Positions 11,310 to 23,790 are shown, counted from the stretch's first letter. The stretch is 64,000 nt of DNA from Datisca glomerata (GCA_003255025.1 QANY01003987.1:248001-312000); one strand, 5' to 3'. The notes: a model not told the origin generated them from the sequence alone. Translations and numbers: made by a program.

Positions 11310-14250
11310 TATATTTGCAAAAAATTTCAACACTTAATAGATTTGTAAAAATGTCGGCAAGTTGGTTTAATGTGTCTACAAACTCAAGTGATATATCTCC
11401 TTTTTACACATGATCATGAAAAAAATGATGTCTAACATCAATATATTTTGTACGCGAGTGCAGAATAGAATTCTTAGAAACATTTACGGCACTAGTGTTA
11501 TCACAACAAATAAGGATATTTTTAAATTCTAAGTCAAAATCACTTAAAGCTTATTTCATCCACATGACTTAAGCACAACAACTAACGGCCGAAATATATT
11601 CAACTTCAACATTGGAGAGAGCTACCAAATTTTGCTCTTGCTAAACTAAGAGACTAGTGAGTGTCATAAGAATTGACAGGTATGACTTATACTCTTTCTG
11701 TCGGTTAAGCTACCGGAAAAATTGGAATCAGAATAACCAACTAGCTCAAAACATTCACAGTTTGGATACCAAAGTCCAAATTTGGTAGTCTCATGCAAAT
11801 ATTTAAAAATTCTTTTAGTGGCATGCATATATGATTCTTTAGGACAAGTTTGAAAACATGAACACAAACAAACACTAAACATAATATTAGGTCTACTCGT
11901 AGTTAAGTAAAGTAAAGAGCCAATCATGCCTCGATATTTTATAATGCTACGTTTTTACCTTTCTCGTCCTTATCGAGCTTTGTGGTAGTGCTCATTGGCA
12001 TACTGCTTGACCTTACGTCCTCCATTCTAAACTTCTTGAGTACGTCCTTGGTGTACTTCTCTTGACTTATAAAGATATCATCGTTCATTTCTTTATTTGA
12101 AGTCCCAGAAAGAAGTTTAGCTCTCCTATCATACTCATCTCAAATTCCTTGCTCATTGTGTTACCAAAATTCTTGCATAGATGATCGTTAGTAGAACCAA
12201 AAAAATATCATCTACATAAATTTGAATGATTAAGATATATTTTTTACTTTACCGATGCTAAAACCACCATCAATAAGAAATTTGCTTAGCCTTTTATACC
12301 GAGCTCTAGGAGCTTGCTTTAAAACATAGAGATCTTTCTTAAGTTTATACACGTGATTTAGAAAATTTAAGCTTTGGAAACTAGGAGGTTGTTCTACAAA
12401 AACTTTCTCCATAATGTAACCATCTAAAGAGGCACTCTTGACATCTATTTAATATTAAAAAAATAAAACATTGAAAGGCTAAGAGCATTCTAATTGATTC
12501 TAGTCTAACAAAAGGAGCAAACGTTTCATTAAAATCTATCCCTTCTTGTTGATTGTAACCTTGAGCTACTAGTCTAGCTTCATTCCTAGTTATTATTCAA
12601 TTCCCGTCTATTGTATTTCTAAATACTCATTTAGTACCTATTACAGTTTTATTTACTGGCCTGGGAACAAGTTCCCATACCTCATTTAGTTCGAATTGAT
12701 TTAGTTCCTCTTCCATGGCAATTATCCAATATACATCTTTTTCGGCATCTAAATAATTTTGAGGTTCTAACTAAGAGATAAAAGCAGCATTACTCATTCT
12801 ATGAAGTGAAGCTCTAGTCGTCACTCCCTTTGTGGTCACTTACGACGAGCTCTTGAGGATGATCTTTCACGAAAGTCCAATCTTTAAGAAGTTGATTTTT
12901 CTCTTCTTCAGCCAATGCTTATGGAATATCAATAGATTTTTTGTTGATATCTAATTCTTCTATGCTTCTAATAGTTTCATCCACTTGATCAAGAGATGCA
13001 TTAAAAGGTCTAGATTCATAAAAAATTATATACATTGATTCTTCCACTACTTGAGTTCTTTTGTTATATACCCTATATGCTTACGAGTAGTAAAATATCC
13101 TAAGAAGATTTATACATCATATTTTGAATCAAATTTCCCAAGATTGTCTTTATTATTTAAAATAAAACATTTGCATCCAAAAACTTTAAAATAAGAGATA
13201 TTTGAGATTTTTCATTAAAAAGTTCATAAGGCATTTTGTTCAATAAAGGATAGACATAAACACGGTTTATAATGTAACAAGATGTGTTTATAGCTTCAGC
13301 CCAAAAATAAATGGGTAAACCATGTTCATTTAACATTGTTATTGCTATGTCTTGCAAGTATCGATTATTCATCCCACCTTTTTAGGGGTTCTAGGAGTAG
13401 AAAATTCATGAGAAAAAACATGTTCATTGTAAAAATCTTCAAATTCTTTATTTTTAAACTCGCCACCATGATCACTTCTAATTTTTTAAATCATGAAACC
13501 TTTTTTTCATTTTGAATACATTTGCTGATTTTTCTAAATTATTTAAAGGTTTCATATTTATTTTAAGAAATATTACCCAAGTGAATCTTGATAATCGTCG
13601 ACTATGACCAATGCATAGTGTTTACTTCCAAGACTTACAGTTTTGGAAGGACCAAATAAGTCCATGTGAAGTAATTGCAGAGGTGTAGTGATTTACACTA
13701 CATGTTTTGATTTGAAAGAACTTTTGACTTGTTTACCCATTTGATATGCATAATAAATTTTATCTTTTTCAAAAATAATTTTTGGATGTCCTTTAACAAT
13801 GTCATTTTTGAAAGTTTTGAACATAAATCTACACTAGCATGCCTAACTCTTCCATGTCATAGCCAACTATCATTTTCAAAAATAAGAAAATATTTTTCAC
13901 TATGGTTTTGAAAATCTTTTAAGTTTATGGTGTAGACATTTTGATCCCTTTGTCCAACAAATATAATTTTGTTGGTTTCTTTAACAATAATGAGACAAAA
14001 AGCTTTTAAACAATAACTCTATAATTTTTACCACAAAATTGACTGATACTAAGTAAGTTATGTTTCAACTTATCTACTAATAAAATTTTATCTATAGTGG
14101 GGGAAGAATCATTACTTACAGACCGAATACTGATGATTGTTCCTCTCTTATTGTCTTCAAAGTGGCATGTAATTTCTTTCGACCAATTTTGGTAATTTTT
14201 GTCTCATCACCGGTCATGTGTCTTGAGCATCCACTATCGAGGTACAATTT
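11310..14250 (-). pseudogene. Copia pol (protease, integrase, reverse transcriptase, RNase H), decayed
   Basis: Read from 14250 downwards on the minus strand. LYLDSGCSRHMTGD at about 14250-14210 is the aspartic protease motif (D-S-G). LLVDKLKHNLLSISQFC follows and belongs to gag-preintegrase. The integrase C-terminal part is intact at 13372-13157 (AEAINTSCYIINRVY; compare WAEAV.TA.Y..NR). Reverse transcriptase fragments are 12412-12230 (VYKLKKDLYVLKQAPRARY, the family's LKKALYGLKQAPRAWY) and 11927-11664 (MIGSLLYLTTSRPNI, then GYSDSNFSGSLTDRKS). RNase H ends with HSRTKYIDVRHHFFHDHV and LADIFT near 11330. Stops and frameshifts occur throughout. The motifs near the RNase H end are of the SIRE type, by recollection. 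Confidence 0.88.
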
Positions 14251-14809
14251 GGCATGCTTCTTAGGTGGTACCTACAACACATAAATTCAAAAATTGATTA
14301 TTAGTACCCAAATCGTTTTGGTCCTTGATGGTTAATATAAATTGGAATCCATGTGTCTATTCTTTTATGAAAACATGGTGGACTCTTTTACCCTCTAATC
14401 CCGCAATAATGACAAACTATGAAAGGTTGATGTGTGTGAGTGCGAGATTGTTTGAGTTTTACAATAATATTTTTGTTTCCTTAACTTTGAAAAGAGGTAT
14501 ATCCTAATCCTCTTTTGTCGGAGGCATACCTTTGATTTCCAAGGAGCTTGTTCAAATTGTTACTACCATTTGTAAACTTTTGAAGGGTCGTGTTTAAATC
14601 TTTTTCTTTTTTTTGATAAGATCTCTATTGATTACATGAATAGTAGCTTTGATTTTCAAATTTTCATTTTTTAAATGTTCATTTTCTTCTTAGAGTTTTG
14701 CAAATCCATTTTTCATAATTTTGTTTTTCATTTGTAGTTTTTCAAATTCTTCAAAGAAGTCTATCAAAAGCGAATTCAAGATCATCATAGTTAGGCTTAC
14801 TATTTAAAG

Positions 14810-15850
14810 TTGGTTGGGAAGAACGTACCTCGTCTTCCATGCCATGAAGCACATGTTTACTACTTCCTCTTCATCTTCTTCACTGTCACTTTCACCGGTC
14901 TCATCCCAAGTTGCTTTGAATGCTCTTCGTTTAAATTTCTTAGGAACGTTGTCTAAGTTTGGACAATCAACCTTGATATGTCCAACTTTCTTACATTCAT
15001 AGCATGTGAGTACGTCTCATGATACTTTTTTGTCATCCTTTCTTGAAGTACTCTTTCGTGTATTTAGGAATCGTTTGAAACATCTCGTAAGGAGTGCTAT
15101 AACATCTTTTTCGTCAAAGTCTTCCTTTTCATTGTCAGGTTGTTCCAAAGTTAACTTTAGAGCTATACTCTTCTTCTTCGATGTTTCTTCTTCATTCTCT
15201 TTAAGTCTCATTTCATATGTCATCAATGATCTAATGAGTTCTTTGAGAGGCAAAATGTTGAGATCTTTGGCCTCTTGGTTCGCTTTTTTCACTATAGCTT
15301 CCTAATTCTTAGGTAAACACCCAAGAATTTTTCTTACCATTTACGCGTTAGAATATGTTTTTCCAAGATATTTAAGTCCATTAATAATATCAGTAAATCG
15401 AGTAAACATGTCATGCACAGATTCATCATTTTTCATTTTAACCAATTCATAATTATGTATGAGCATGCTTATCTTAGACTCTTTAACTTGGTTAGTACCC
15501 TCATGTGTGACTTTAAGCATGCGCCATAATGATTTAACATATTCACAAGTAGATATTCTATTAAACTCATTTTGATGTAGAGCATAGTATAACACAATCA
15601 AAGCTTTAGCATTTAACGAAATCTTCTTTTTATCTTCGCCATTCCATTCACTACTAACTTTAAGAATATTCTTACATTCTACAGTTATATATGGAATATG
15701 CAAATCATTTCTATAGCATCCCAGATATTATAAATCTATAGATTGTACATTTTTCATGCGAGCTTTCCAATATGTATAATTATTATCATTAAAGAAAGAT
15801 GGTCTACTAGTAGATTGACCTTAAACAGTAGATCCACTCACGGTTGCCAT
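14810..15850 (-). pseudogene. Copia gag, decayed
   Basis: The likely start is ATG at 15850 on the minus strand (MATVSGSTV), 41 bp downstream of the primer binding site. An in-frame stop follows soon. The piece 15703-15341 is a UBN2 gag domain (CEYVKSLWRMLKVTHEGTNQVKES, here cut to CEYVKSLWRMLKVTHEGTNQ; then SVHDMFTRFTDIINGLKYLG). The piece 15292-15017 is the acidic and basic gag C-terminal part. It is followed by a CCHC zinc knuckle at 15004-14963. The region would form virus-like particles in a live element. Confidence 0.85.
14963..15004 (-). other. CCHC zinc knuckle of Copia gag
   Basis: The minus strand reads CYECKKVGHIKVDC, which fits C-x2-C-x4-H-x4-C exactly. This is the nucleic-acid-binding knuckle of gag. 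Confidence 0.9.
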
Positions 15851-15890
15851 TTACTCAAGACGGTGAAGTCTTTTAAGGAGTATGAACCTT

Positions 15891-15902
15891 GCTCTGATAC
15901 CA
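15891..15902 (-). other. primer binding site of the Copia element
   Basis: The minus strand reads TGGTATCAGAGC, the consensus plant Copia site complementary to initiator Met tRNA. It lies two bases after the end of the 5' LTR. Confidence 0.93.
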
Positions 15903-15904
15903 AT

Positions 15905-17036
15905 TGAAAGATTGATATAGACAACTAAGATGGGATGAATTGGGTGAATGTGTATAATTCAAAGATACTACGCAATTAAAACAATACTAATAATAACTCA
16001 AATAAATGTTAAAAAAAGAAGTACAATTCTAAGCGTAATAAATAAATAGCAAGTCAATATAATCATGCAAGAAATAAATGTATGCAAAAAATAAAGAGAG
16101 TAGAGTAAGAGAGTTGACACATGAGTTTTTACGTGGTTCGGGAAAGCTTATCCCTACGTTCACGCTTCAATGAGCCTCCTTGAAGATTTCTTCCTCACGA
16201 TCTTCTTACGGGTGAAGACCAAACCTTTTACAAACTCTTGTTGGTTTGTGGTACCAAATGAACCTTGACAATCAGCACTTTGAGATCTTCAAATCTCTTA
16301 CAAATGGCTCACAGTAATTTTCTCAGAATTTCTTTTCTTTTCACAACTAATTTTCTCACTCAGGAAGATATAAGGACTCCAAGCTCAAAAATGTCAAAGA
16401 GGGATATGCAAAATAGAGAGAAATAAGAGAAGGCGTTGGAAGTGTGTGTGAAAAAAATGAAAGGGAATGACTCTTTTATAGGCAAAATTAAATCTAGATC
16501 TAGTCCACACCGGTAGGACTGGTGCTTGATTTGGGAATTTTTTTTCTAAATTGGCAATCGGTCCAGTCGATCCTCCATCAATGGATCTAGTTTTGAACGC
16601 AAGAGATGCCTTCTATGAAAATCGATCCACCTGGTTTCAAATCGGTGGATTCGGTTTGAGCTAATTGCCTAGAAAAGTTACCAACTATAGAAACTGGTTT
16701 GATCGATTTCACCCTTTAAAGCATTTTATCTCGATTTGACATTGAGCTTTTCAAACTTTTTAGATAACGGTTTATTTTAGGACAGAAAAATATTATTTTT
16801 CTTTTGGGCTAGGTGTGCTTGAGTGTATTTTTGAGCCTAGAGAAATTAAATCAACCTAACTGAGTTTCAATTACAAAAAATACCTAAACTTAGATTTCTC
16901 CACGTCCATTTTTCTTCAAGCTTTCCACGCATCCATCTCGACATCACTTTATTCTTGTATATTTGATTAAACACAATAATAATATTTTAATGATTTGCTA
17001 TCATAAAAAATTCATTCTAGAATAACCGCGTCAACA
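15905..17036 (-). repeat. 5' LTR of the Copia element
   Basis: 1,132 bp, bounded by TG and CA, followed by the ACTAC target duplication at 17037-17041. It carries about 50 bp (roughly 16240-16288) absent from the 3' LTR. Confidence 0.92.
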
Positions 17037-17041
17037 ACTAC

Positions 17042-17330
17042 AAGTGGCTCAATCTCAGAAGCAAGCACTCGGTGGGATAACAAAATTATTCAAGAAGATC
17101 CCAACCTCATTTTCCTAAACATCTCTCATGAGAATCTCTAGAGGATGCTCTCAACCAAATCAGTCAACGGGGTTCTCAACCAGTTATCCACCAAAAATGA
17201 ACCTTTAAGCGGCCACAAACCAACTATCTAGACTCGATCATCAAAGGAGCATAATAGAACTTCAGGCCACGCCAAACAAAATTTGAGACGCGCCATGATC
17301 TCGATCTGTGCTCCTACTGATTAACATGAG
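17042..17330 (-). pseudogene. right half of the LINE copy split by Copia
   Basis: The sequence resumes the LINE interrupted at 8291. It is collinear with 20110-20340 of the longer copy, for example ggggttctcaaccagttatccacc here against ggagttcccaaccagttgtcaatcc there (phrases about 17170 and 20212). It corresponds to the region between reverse transcriptase and the zf-RVT domain. Similarity fades at about 17330. Confidence 0.75.
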
Positions 17331-18425
17331 CTTAACATGTAAACCACTCTCACTTTCTCCTTCATTTAAGCTCAACATGAGCATCTCTTTTTATTATTGT
17401 TATATATGTTTTACTTTTACTTTTTATTGTGTCAAAATATCAATATAATGTTTATAAGTCTGCACTTTGTGATAATTATCTTCATCTAAATCTAATTTAG
17501 TCCCTAACATATGTTCTATATTTGTTAGTACAACATATTCCATACTAAATTGTATGACCATAGTAAGTAGTTTGAACTACGTAGTCTTAAACACAAGACA
17601 ATGCTAAAATTAGTACGTTAGACTAATTGGTGTCATGTATTTGGTATTAGTCACCTAACATATCATAGTCGCCCCTACATATTCTCAAAGGGAGAGCTTG
17701 AATCATTTTAGCTCATATTTTTTTGTCAAGCCATTAGAACTCATATTGACCCAAATTGTTGTGTATCTTTAAAATGGAAAAACTTTCCTCTTTATTGATG
17801 AGAAATGTGTTTCTCCTTGCTCTCAATAGGTTATGAAAAAAATAGTGGTTTACATTAACGTGAAAACATGAGAGATAAAATTGACACTTGTTCACAATCA
17901 ATCGATTAACTGATAGTTAGAAAAGACATCATGCTCGGTTGTTGGTGAAGGGGAAAGTGTTTTTCTCTTAGGGGCTGCTTGGATGATGAAATATAGAATC
18001 ACCATAATTATTAAATTGGTGGTAATTGAATTGATGATAAAACATGATCAGTATATTTGATTGTGTATAATAATTTATAGAATAAATAATATTAGTTTAT
18101 GATTGTTATGACTGTATATTTCGTGGCAAATTTGTAAAAAAATAACTTTAAAGATAATTTAATTGTGTTCTCAGGATTACTTTGTGTGCTTTAATAATTT
18201 TGAATTGCTTTCTTTTTTTAGTGTTGATTCAATTATTTTCTCTGAATTTTAATAAGCCCGCAAATTAAACGAAAATTGTAATCAATTTTAGGAATGATTC
18301 TAAACAACATAATTCAATTAACAAGTGGATTAAAAAAACTATTACGAGAAGATTACAATAATAAACTACTTATAAGAAATCCATGATTCCATATTTTTTT
18401 ATATAAAGTTGTTGGTGAAAGGCAT
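17331..18425. other. AT-rich DNA with a possible PIF-like MITE
   Basis: No gene is visible. At 17970-18312 a MITE is possible. The left end is TTA followed by ggggctgcttggatgatg. The inverted right end (atgttgtttagaatcattcc) is only loosely similar and no right-hand TTA duplication was found, so this is a weak call. Confidence 0.3.
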
Positions 18426-18429
18426 CAGT

Positions 18430-21400
18430 AGGTGCACCAGAATATCTCATTTAGGCTGGCACCTTCATGGTACCCTCGTCATTTAACCCAACCCAACACA
18501 TTATTAAAATAAAATAAAAGAGTCAACAAAAGAAATCATACAGAGAAAAAAATCAGCAGAACTTAAAAGAAGATCTGTTACAAATATCATCGAAAACAAA
18601 CGATGAACATTTCAGAACAAACCACCACCAAGTTGAAGTAACTATACTAGAGGCCTTGGATGCCAAATAATCTGCAACTCTGTTACCCTCCCGATAAATA
18701 TAAGTGATAACAAGATCCATCTGATTTAAATTTTTAGACTTTAGATTCATAAGATCATGAGAGAGTCCCCTTGAGATTGTATTATTAAAGCGCTAGAGCG
18801 CCCCTTTCTCTAATAAGAAGGTCAGCTTTGAAGTTGGTTGCTCTGATATACTATACTAGTTGCCCATTAATTGATCAAAACAATATCGTGGAAATGCTGC
18901 ACGGACCCATATATATAGAAAGAGAAAGAGAATCACCTTGATACTAAACCAGATTAAGCCCGAGATCTTCATGAAAGTGGGAAGATCTAGGATAGGCGAC
19001 CAACCTCCTGGCAAGAGCGATGTGCATGGACCAGGTGAGTAGGGATGCAACTATGTGGACTTCTAGTTAGGCCTGATTGGTGGTGATATCACACCCCCAA
19101 ACTCTATCTCAAGTAGTACACCAACGCTAGGGAACCTTCCGAGATCTTGAGCGAATAATGGACACCACATAAACAGAATCACTTTCCAACCATAATTGTC
19201 TCCATCCAAATATTGAAGCATAAACAAGCGCATGAATTACACCAGTTAACTCAGCCTTAAAAGTGAAACATACGCCAAGATGAATCGCATAACAACCCTT
19301 AACAGATCCTCTAGACGATCGAAAAATGCCTCCACAACATGTAAGTTCAGAACTATCGAAAGTCACTACATCTATATCCACCTTAATCCAACCTAAAGGG
19401 GGAGGACGCCAAAAAACTTCTAAGATACATAGGGGTCTAGAAGGACGGCCCAAAACATGAAACTTTTGAAGTATCAAAAGCTCCTCAATTGAACTCTGTA
19501 TCGTGCTAGTCTAAAAGGAGTCTGCTTCAGGAACTGAACACCAAACCAAGGCAAGAGCTTTAACAAAGACTGGTTTTTTACTCTCAAAAGTGGCTTGATT
19601 ATGAAGGAACTACACCACCCAAAATACAATAATAATGGAAGATTTTCATAAGACTTTCAATTGTATGCTAAAACAGATCACCATCGTCATTTACCAAAGA
19701 TCTAACGAAGTACCGTCAAACTTTATATCCTTCCTAAAAACACCTGACGCGCATCCCATAATCCAGGAGAAAAGGGGCAATCTATAAATAGATGACATAA
19801 GTCCTCTTCTGCAGCACAACACAGACGACATCGAGAAGGAAAAATATAGCCACAAACACGCAACGCAAATTCAATAGGCATATTTCCTTTAAACAAGGGC
19901 CAAGTAAGGATAGACCGAAAGGGTGGAATAAATGGTTTCCAAATCTGCTTACCCCAACTAACAGAATTTTTAATCTCAGTAAGAGAGGCATAAGCAGCTC
20001 TATAAGAAACAACACCATCTAAAGAGCGTGTCCAAACTAATGAGTCTATGTCAGAGTTGATCAACATTCTCTCAATCTTGAAGTAAGTGACAGATGAGAA
20101 GAACGAACAGACACAGGGAGACGCCAACCACCTGAATCAGTATACACATCTTTCAAAAGGGACTCCAAAGGAGGATGTAATAAATTACGATCATCAACCA
20201 GATCAATCAGAGGAGTTCCCAACCAGTTGTCAATCCAAAAATGAACTTTATAATGATGACCAATCAACCATCTCGACTCAAGCATTAAAGGAGTATAATG
20301 ACATTTCAGGCCAGGTCAGACAGAAGAGGAAATATACAATTACCTCGGTCGATGATCCTGTGTGAAGTAACGAGCACGAAGATAAATAAAAACCATAGAG
20401 TCCTCAGTCAACTACCTCTAAGTAAGTTTTTTCAACATTGCCTTGTTAAAATACAAAGATCTTTAATCCCAAGACCGCCTTCCTCTTTAGGCTTGCAGCA
20501 AAACTTCCAAGACACAGGAACAGACTTACGTGTATCAAATTAACCTGTCCAAAAGAATTTTTTAATAGCAGTATTTAAATCGTTCAATGCAGATGAAGGC
20601 CAACGGTAAATTTGAAAGGAATACAATAAAGAATCTTGAATCACCGAGTTAATGAGGCATAATTTGCATGCCATAGACAGAGTTAAACCATTCTAAGATT
20701 TCAATTTGCTTTTAATTTTATCATCCCAATGGATCTACCACTGACATTTAGGCGCACCAACAAAGAGGGGAACCCCAAAATAACTCATTGAATTTCCTCC
20801 CTTACACATTCTAGACATTGACAAAAAATCAGTAATTTGGGTCCTTGAGATACCCCTACCAAAATAAATGGAAGATTTATCCCAATTAACCTGTTGACTG
20901 GAGAGTGAACCATAAAGCTCAAAATCATCTAAAACCACTTGCAGATTATCATAAGAAGCCTTCAGAAAGAAGAACATCATCCGCGTAAAAAAAGTGAGTT
21001 GGAGCACGCATCCCATTCGGAGATGAAATTGAAGCCAATGTACCTGAATCTAACAGATGTGAAAGATATCTACTCAAAAAATCCTCAAACAAACAGAAAA
21101 GAAGTGGGTTGAGGGGATCACCCGTCACACACCCTTAGAGCATTTGAAAATACCCTTAATAAAGCGCTTAGAAAAACCAAACACATCAGAACCTCAAAAA
21201 GAAAATTCGAGCTAATGGAATCAAAAGCTTTAAAAATATCAATTTTCATAGCAACATGACCTCCATGGCTACTATTTCTAAACACATTAAAATATTCAGA
21301 GGCACCAGCAATACAATCAATAATTTGACGTCCCTTTAATGAACCCGTACTGATTGGGAGGAATAATACGAGAGCAAATAACATAAAGGAGATCACAATA

Positions 21401-21715
21401 ATATTGGTGATAATTTTAAACAGAAAATTACCTAAAGCAATAGGACGAAACTGGTCAACCACTAATTAGGAATCTTCGGAATAAGTACCATAAATTTTGA
21501 CTTCAAGTTAGGGAAAACCTGTCATGTACGGAAAAACTCTTGTACGACCAAAACCAAATCAGGCCGCACAATATCCCAACAATGACAATAAATTTTACCA
21601 GAGAATTCATCTGGGCCTGGAGTACTAAGAGAATCCATGTCAAACACAGTTTTCCTTACCTCATCAGAAGAACGAAAGAGAAAGGCCACATTTGTGATTC
21701 AATGATCATGTGATG
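18430..21715 (-). pseudogene. 5'-truncated LINE ORF2 (reverse transcriptase, zf-RVT, RNase H)
   Basis: A 3.3-kb minus-strand LINE. From 21690 downwards it reads DSLSTPGPDEFSGKFY (the N-terminal RT motif ..APGPDG..), then 21462-21118 (QFRPIALGNFLFKIITNI, GSLKGRQIID, MKIDIFKAFDSI: RT blocks with the K-x-D-x-x-K-A-(F/Y)-D motif). The YADD block is broken by frameshift at about 21000 (TRMMFFF in one frame, ADDVLFF in the other). It continues through 21016-20735, zf-RVT at 20127-19723 (CRLCCAAEEDLCHLFIDCPFS) and RNase H at 19477-19127 (GWIKVDIDV...FKAELTGVIHAL), ending at 18750-18553 (TYIYREGNRVADYLA). The endonuclease and ORF1 are missing. It is the same family as the split copy at 7085-8291 and 17042-17330. 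The 3' end lies near 18430, with a short T run (18393-18400) that could be a poly-A tail. Confidence 0.88.
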
Positions 21716-21721
21716 ACCAAT

Positions 21722-22520
21722 TTATATTGAGGAGTTAAAAAGGGTTAATGATGGGAGTTCTATTTTTATGAAAATCGAGACTGGTAGGGTGGTAGACCTA
21801 AGTTTCAAAGGATGTACATTTGTTTGGGAGCTTGTAAGAGGGCTTTAAAAAGGGTTGTAGACCAGTGATTGGTCTATATGGGTGTTACATCAAAGGTCCC
21901 CATCCAGGACAATTATTGACTGCAGTGAGAATAGATGGTAATAACTCATCTTTCCCAATTACTTATGTTGTAGTGGAGGTTGTAAACCGAGAATCCTGGG
22001 AGTGGTTTTTGACTGCTTTGATTGATGATGTTGGAATTGTAAACAGTTATGCATGGACGTTCATAAATGATAAGCAAAAAGAGTTAAAGTGTGCACTGAA
22101 AAAATTAGTACCAAATTCAGAGCATAGAAGTTGTGCGCGTCATATGTATGCCAATTTTAAGGAGCATTTCAAAAGTCTGGTACTGAAAAATATATTGTGG
22201 AACTCAGCTAGGACACAGTAGTTCAGTTCGTATCTGAAATGGAGAAGCTTAAGGAAGAACATTTAGGGTCTTATGAATGGTTGTCTGAAAAACCTCGTAC
22301 TTTATGGACTAGATCTCACTTTCAGACCTTTCCCAAGTGCGATATACTGTCAAACAACATTTGTGAGTCATTTAATGCTGCAATTTTGGAAGCTAAGGAT
22401 AAGCCTATTATGACTTCGCTTGACAAAATTAGATTATATCTGATGATTCGAATGGCAAAGAAAAAAGAAATGCTTATTTTTTGTGAAGGGGTGGTTATTT
22501 TTTTGGGTAGTAAACAGTGA
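21722..22520 (+). pseudogene. Mutator-like (MULE) transposase fragment
   Basis: Plus strand. The piece 21865-22221 reads GLYGCYIKGPHPGQLLTAV and SWEWFLTALIDDVGI, then AWTFINDKQKEL. This is the MULE transposase core (PF10551-like: LDGCF.KG..GGQLL.AVG.D.N....P.A.AVVE.E...SW.WFL). A further piece, 22239-22520, follows after a stop or shift and contains WLSEKPRTLWTRSHF and CDILSNNICESFNA (the DI.NN..ESFN motif). Upstream, 21722-21864 continues in shifted frames (QRMYICLGACKRALKRVV). The N-terminal DNA-binding part and the C-terminal SWIM finger are absent. The LINE begins directly on its left, suggesting that it removed or displaced the N-terminus. Confidence 0.85.
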
Positions 22521-22834
22521 ATGATGTCTGTGAGTTTTTGGAAGGATGTTATAAAGTGGGTGGTAAAGTTTGATTTTTTGGAAGGATGTTTGGAATTTTA
22601 TGATTATTATGAAGGATGTATGATTATGAAGTATGGATGATGTTATGTTTGGGAATATTACTCTCTCCTCTCTCAACTCAAGGATTAATATTTGTAAATG
22701 TAAATTTAACCTTAACTTGTCATTGATCGAAATAACTTACAATTGAAGCACACAAACATCATCAACGACATAACCTAAACCAAATTAAGCTTAAACACAA
22801 GACAAATACCCCTAAAACTTGAAGTAAACCAACA
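22521..22834. other. no gene seen
   Basis: AT-rich. It contains imperfect repeats of the phrase ttggaaggatgtt / atgaaggatgtatgatta (22540-22640), but no coding frame or terminal repeats. Confidence 0.4.
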
Positions 22835-23239
22835 TCAACAACAAGCATATATGCACATCATTAACTTCTTAATGTTGGATCGTAAAATTTTATTTTCGTG
22901 CTCAAGTCGGGTCATTACTCTTAATAACCCGGGAATAATATTTTTTACTCTTTCACACATAGGTGGCTCGGACCACATAAAAAACCTACATTCTCCATTG
23001 TTCTGGAAAGAAAACAAATCAACAAAATTAACAAACAATTATGAGAAAATAAAACTTCCAATTTTAGTTAACGTGGAGGTTCCAATTTGAATACAAATTT
23101 GAGGTTGGAGAAGTGAACATTTTCCTTCCAAACTAACATGTTTTTTAGAACATGCATAGAACATTCTTCCCAGGTTCAAATCAGTTCAAGAGGTCTTCAG
23201 TTTTGAAGGAATACCGTAGTAGCATATTGGAGCTCCCAT
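22835..23239 (-). pseudogene. GRF-type zinc finger gene, two exons, probably dead
   Basis: Minus strand. Exon 1 is 23239-23138: from ATG it reads MGAPICYYGIPSKLKTS, then a TGA stop where this family normally has Trp (..TSWT..), then LGRMFYACSKKH. Exon 2 is 23002-22835: NNGECRFFMWSEPPMCER, then IIPGLLRVMTRLEHE and a stop. The intron 23137-23003 starts GTTAGT and ends TTTCTTTCCAG, and the reading frame is kept across it (phase 0). The layout and the motifs C-x-C-G..., (R)RFYGC, C-x-F-F-x-W, D/E-P-P-M-C-x-R fit plant GRF zinc finger proteins. The second cysteine of the first pair is Tyr here. With the in-frame stop and the lost Cys this is best read as a pseudogene. GRF proteins of this short form are common in plants and their function is mostly unknown. 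Confidence 0.72.
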
Positions 23240-23384
23240 GAAAAAAAAAAAGAAAAAATGAAAGAGTTGCAGGGCTTAAGGTTCTGTCGCGCGGAAGAAG
23301 AAAAGGGGAAGGGAGGGGTTCATTTTGGCGCCATTTCTTATACGGGGAAAGGGGTTGGAGGGTGAGAGGCCTTTGATGGCTTCT

Positions 23385-23790
23385 AGGGCTGTTCACGGTT
23401 CGGTAATAAAACTGAACCAAACCGTTCATGTCAAAATAATTAAACCGAAGCGAATCGTGAATTTTGATTTGGTTTGATTCGGTTCTTCAGTTCGGTATTA
23501 TTAATTAAAATAAATTTTTAAATTATTTTAAAATGATAATATTGAGAAAAAAATATAAAATCAAAGTTTTTTTTAGTTTGGTTCGGTTTGATATGAAATT
23601 ATATATATATATAATAATAAAATAATATGAATTTAACGTTTCGATTCAGTTTGAAAACCATCAAAATTTTGAACTGAACTGAAATTTCGGTTCTCTCATT
23701 TTTTCGAACCGAACCAAAATGAACAAATATAAAGAACCGATCGAACCAGTCATTTTCAGGGTTTGGTAAAATAATTTCCACCCTTAGCTT
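23385..23790. repeat. MITE candidate rich in CGGTTCGGTT-type motifs
   Basis: It begins ctagggctgttcacggttcggt and ends tttccacccttagctt; the inverse of the end (ctaagggtggaaa) is a loose match to the start, so short terminal inverted repeats are likely. The inside is full of ggttcggtttgat and its complement aaccgaaccaaaa, making it foldable. The style fits non-autonomous hAT-like elements of plants. No clean 8-bp target duplication could be read. Confidence 0.45.

Larger units (their letters stand above)
8292..17036 (-). mobile_element. structurally complete Ty1/Copia retrotransposon, inserted in a LINE
   Basis: An 8.7-kb element in minus orientation. Both LTRs begin TGTTGAC and end TTTCA on the coding strand. 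The bases immediately outside are ACTAC at 8287-8291 and ACTAC at 17037-17041, a perfect 5-bp target site duplication. Order on the minus strand: 5' LTR, primer binding site, gag with zinc knuckle, protease, integrase, reverse transcriptase, RNase H, an extra region of reading frames, polypurine tract, 3' LTR. The LTRs differ by many substitutions and one indel of about 50 bp, and every gene is broken, so the insertion is old and inactive. Long LTRs of about 1.1 kb plus an extra post-pol region resemble the SIRE/Maximus lineage, which is an inference. Confidence 0.93.

Noticed and set aside
23599..23781. 60-codon frame on the minus strand
   Set aside because: It is a reading of the CGGTTCGGTT-type MITE.
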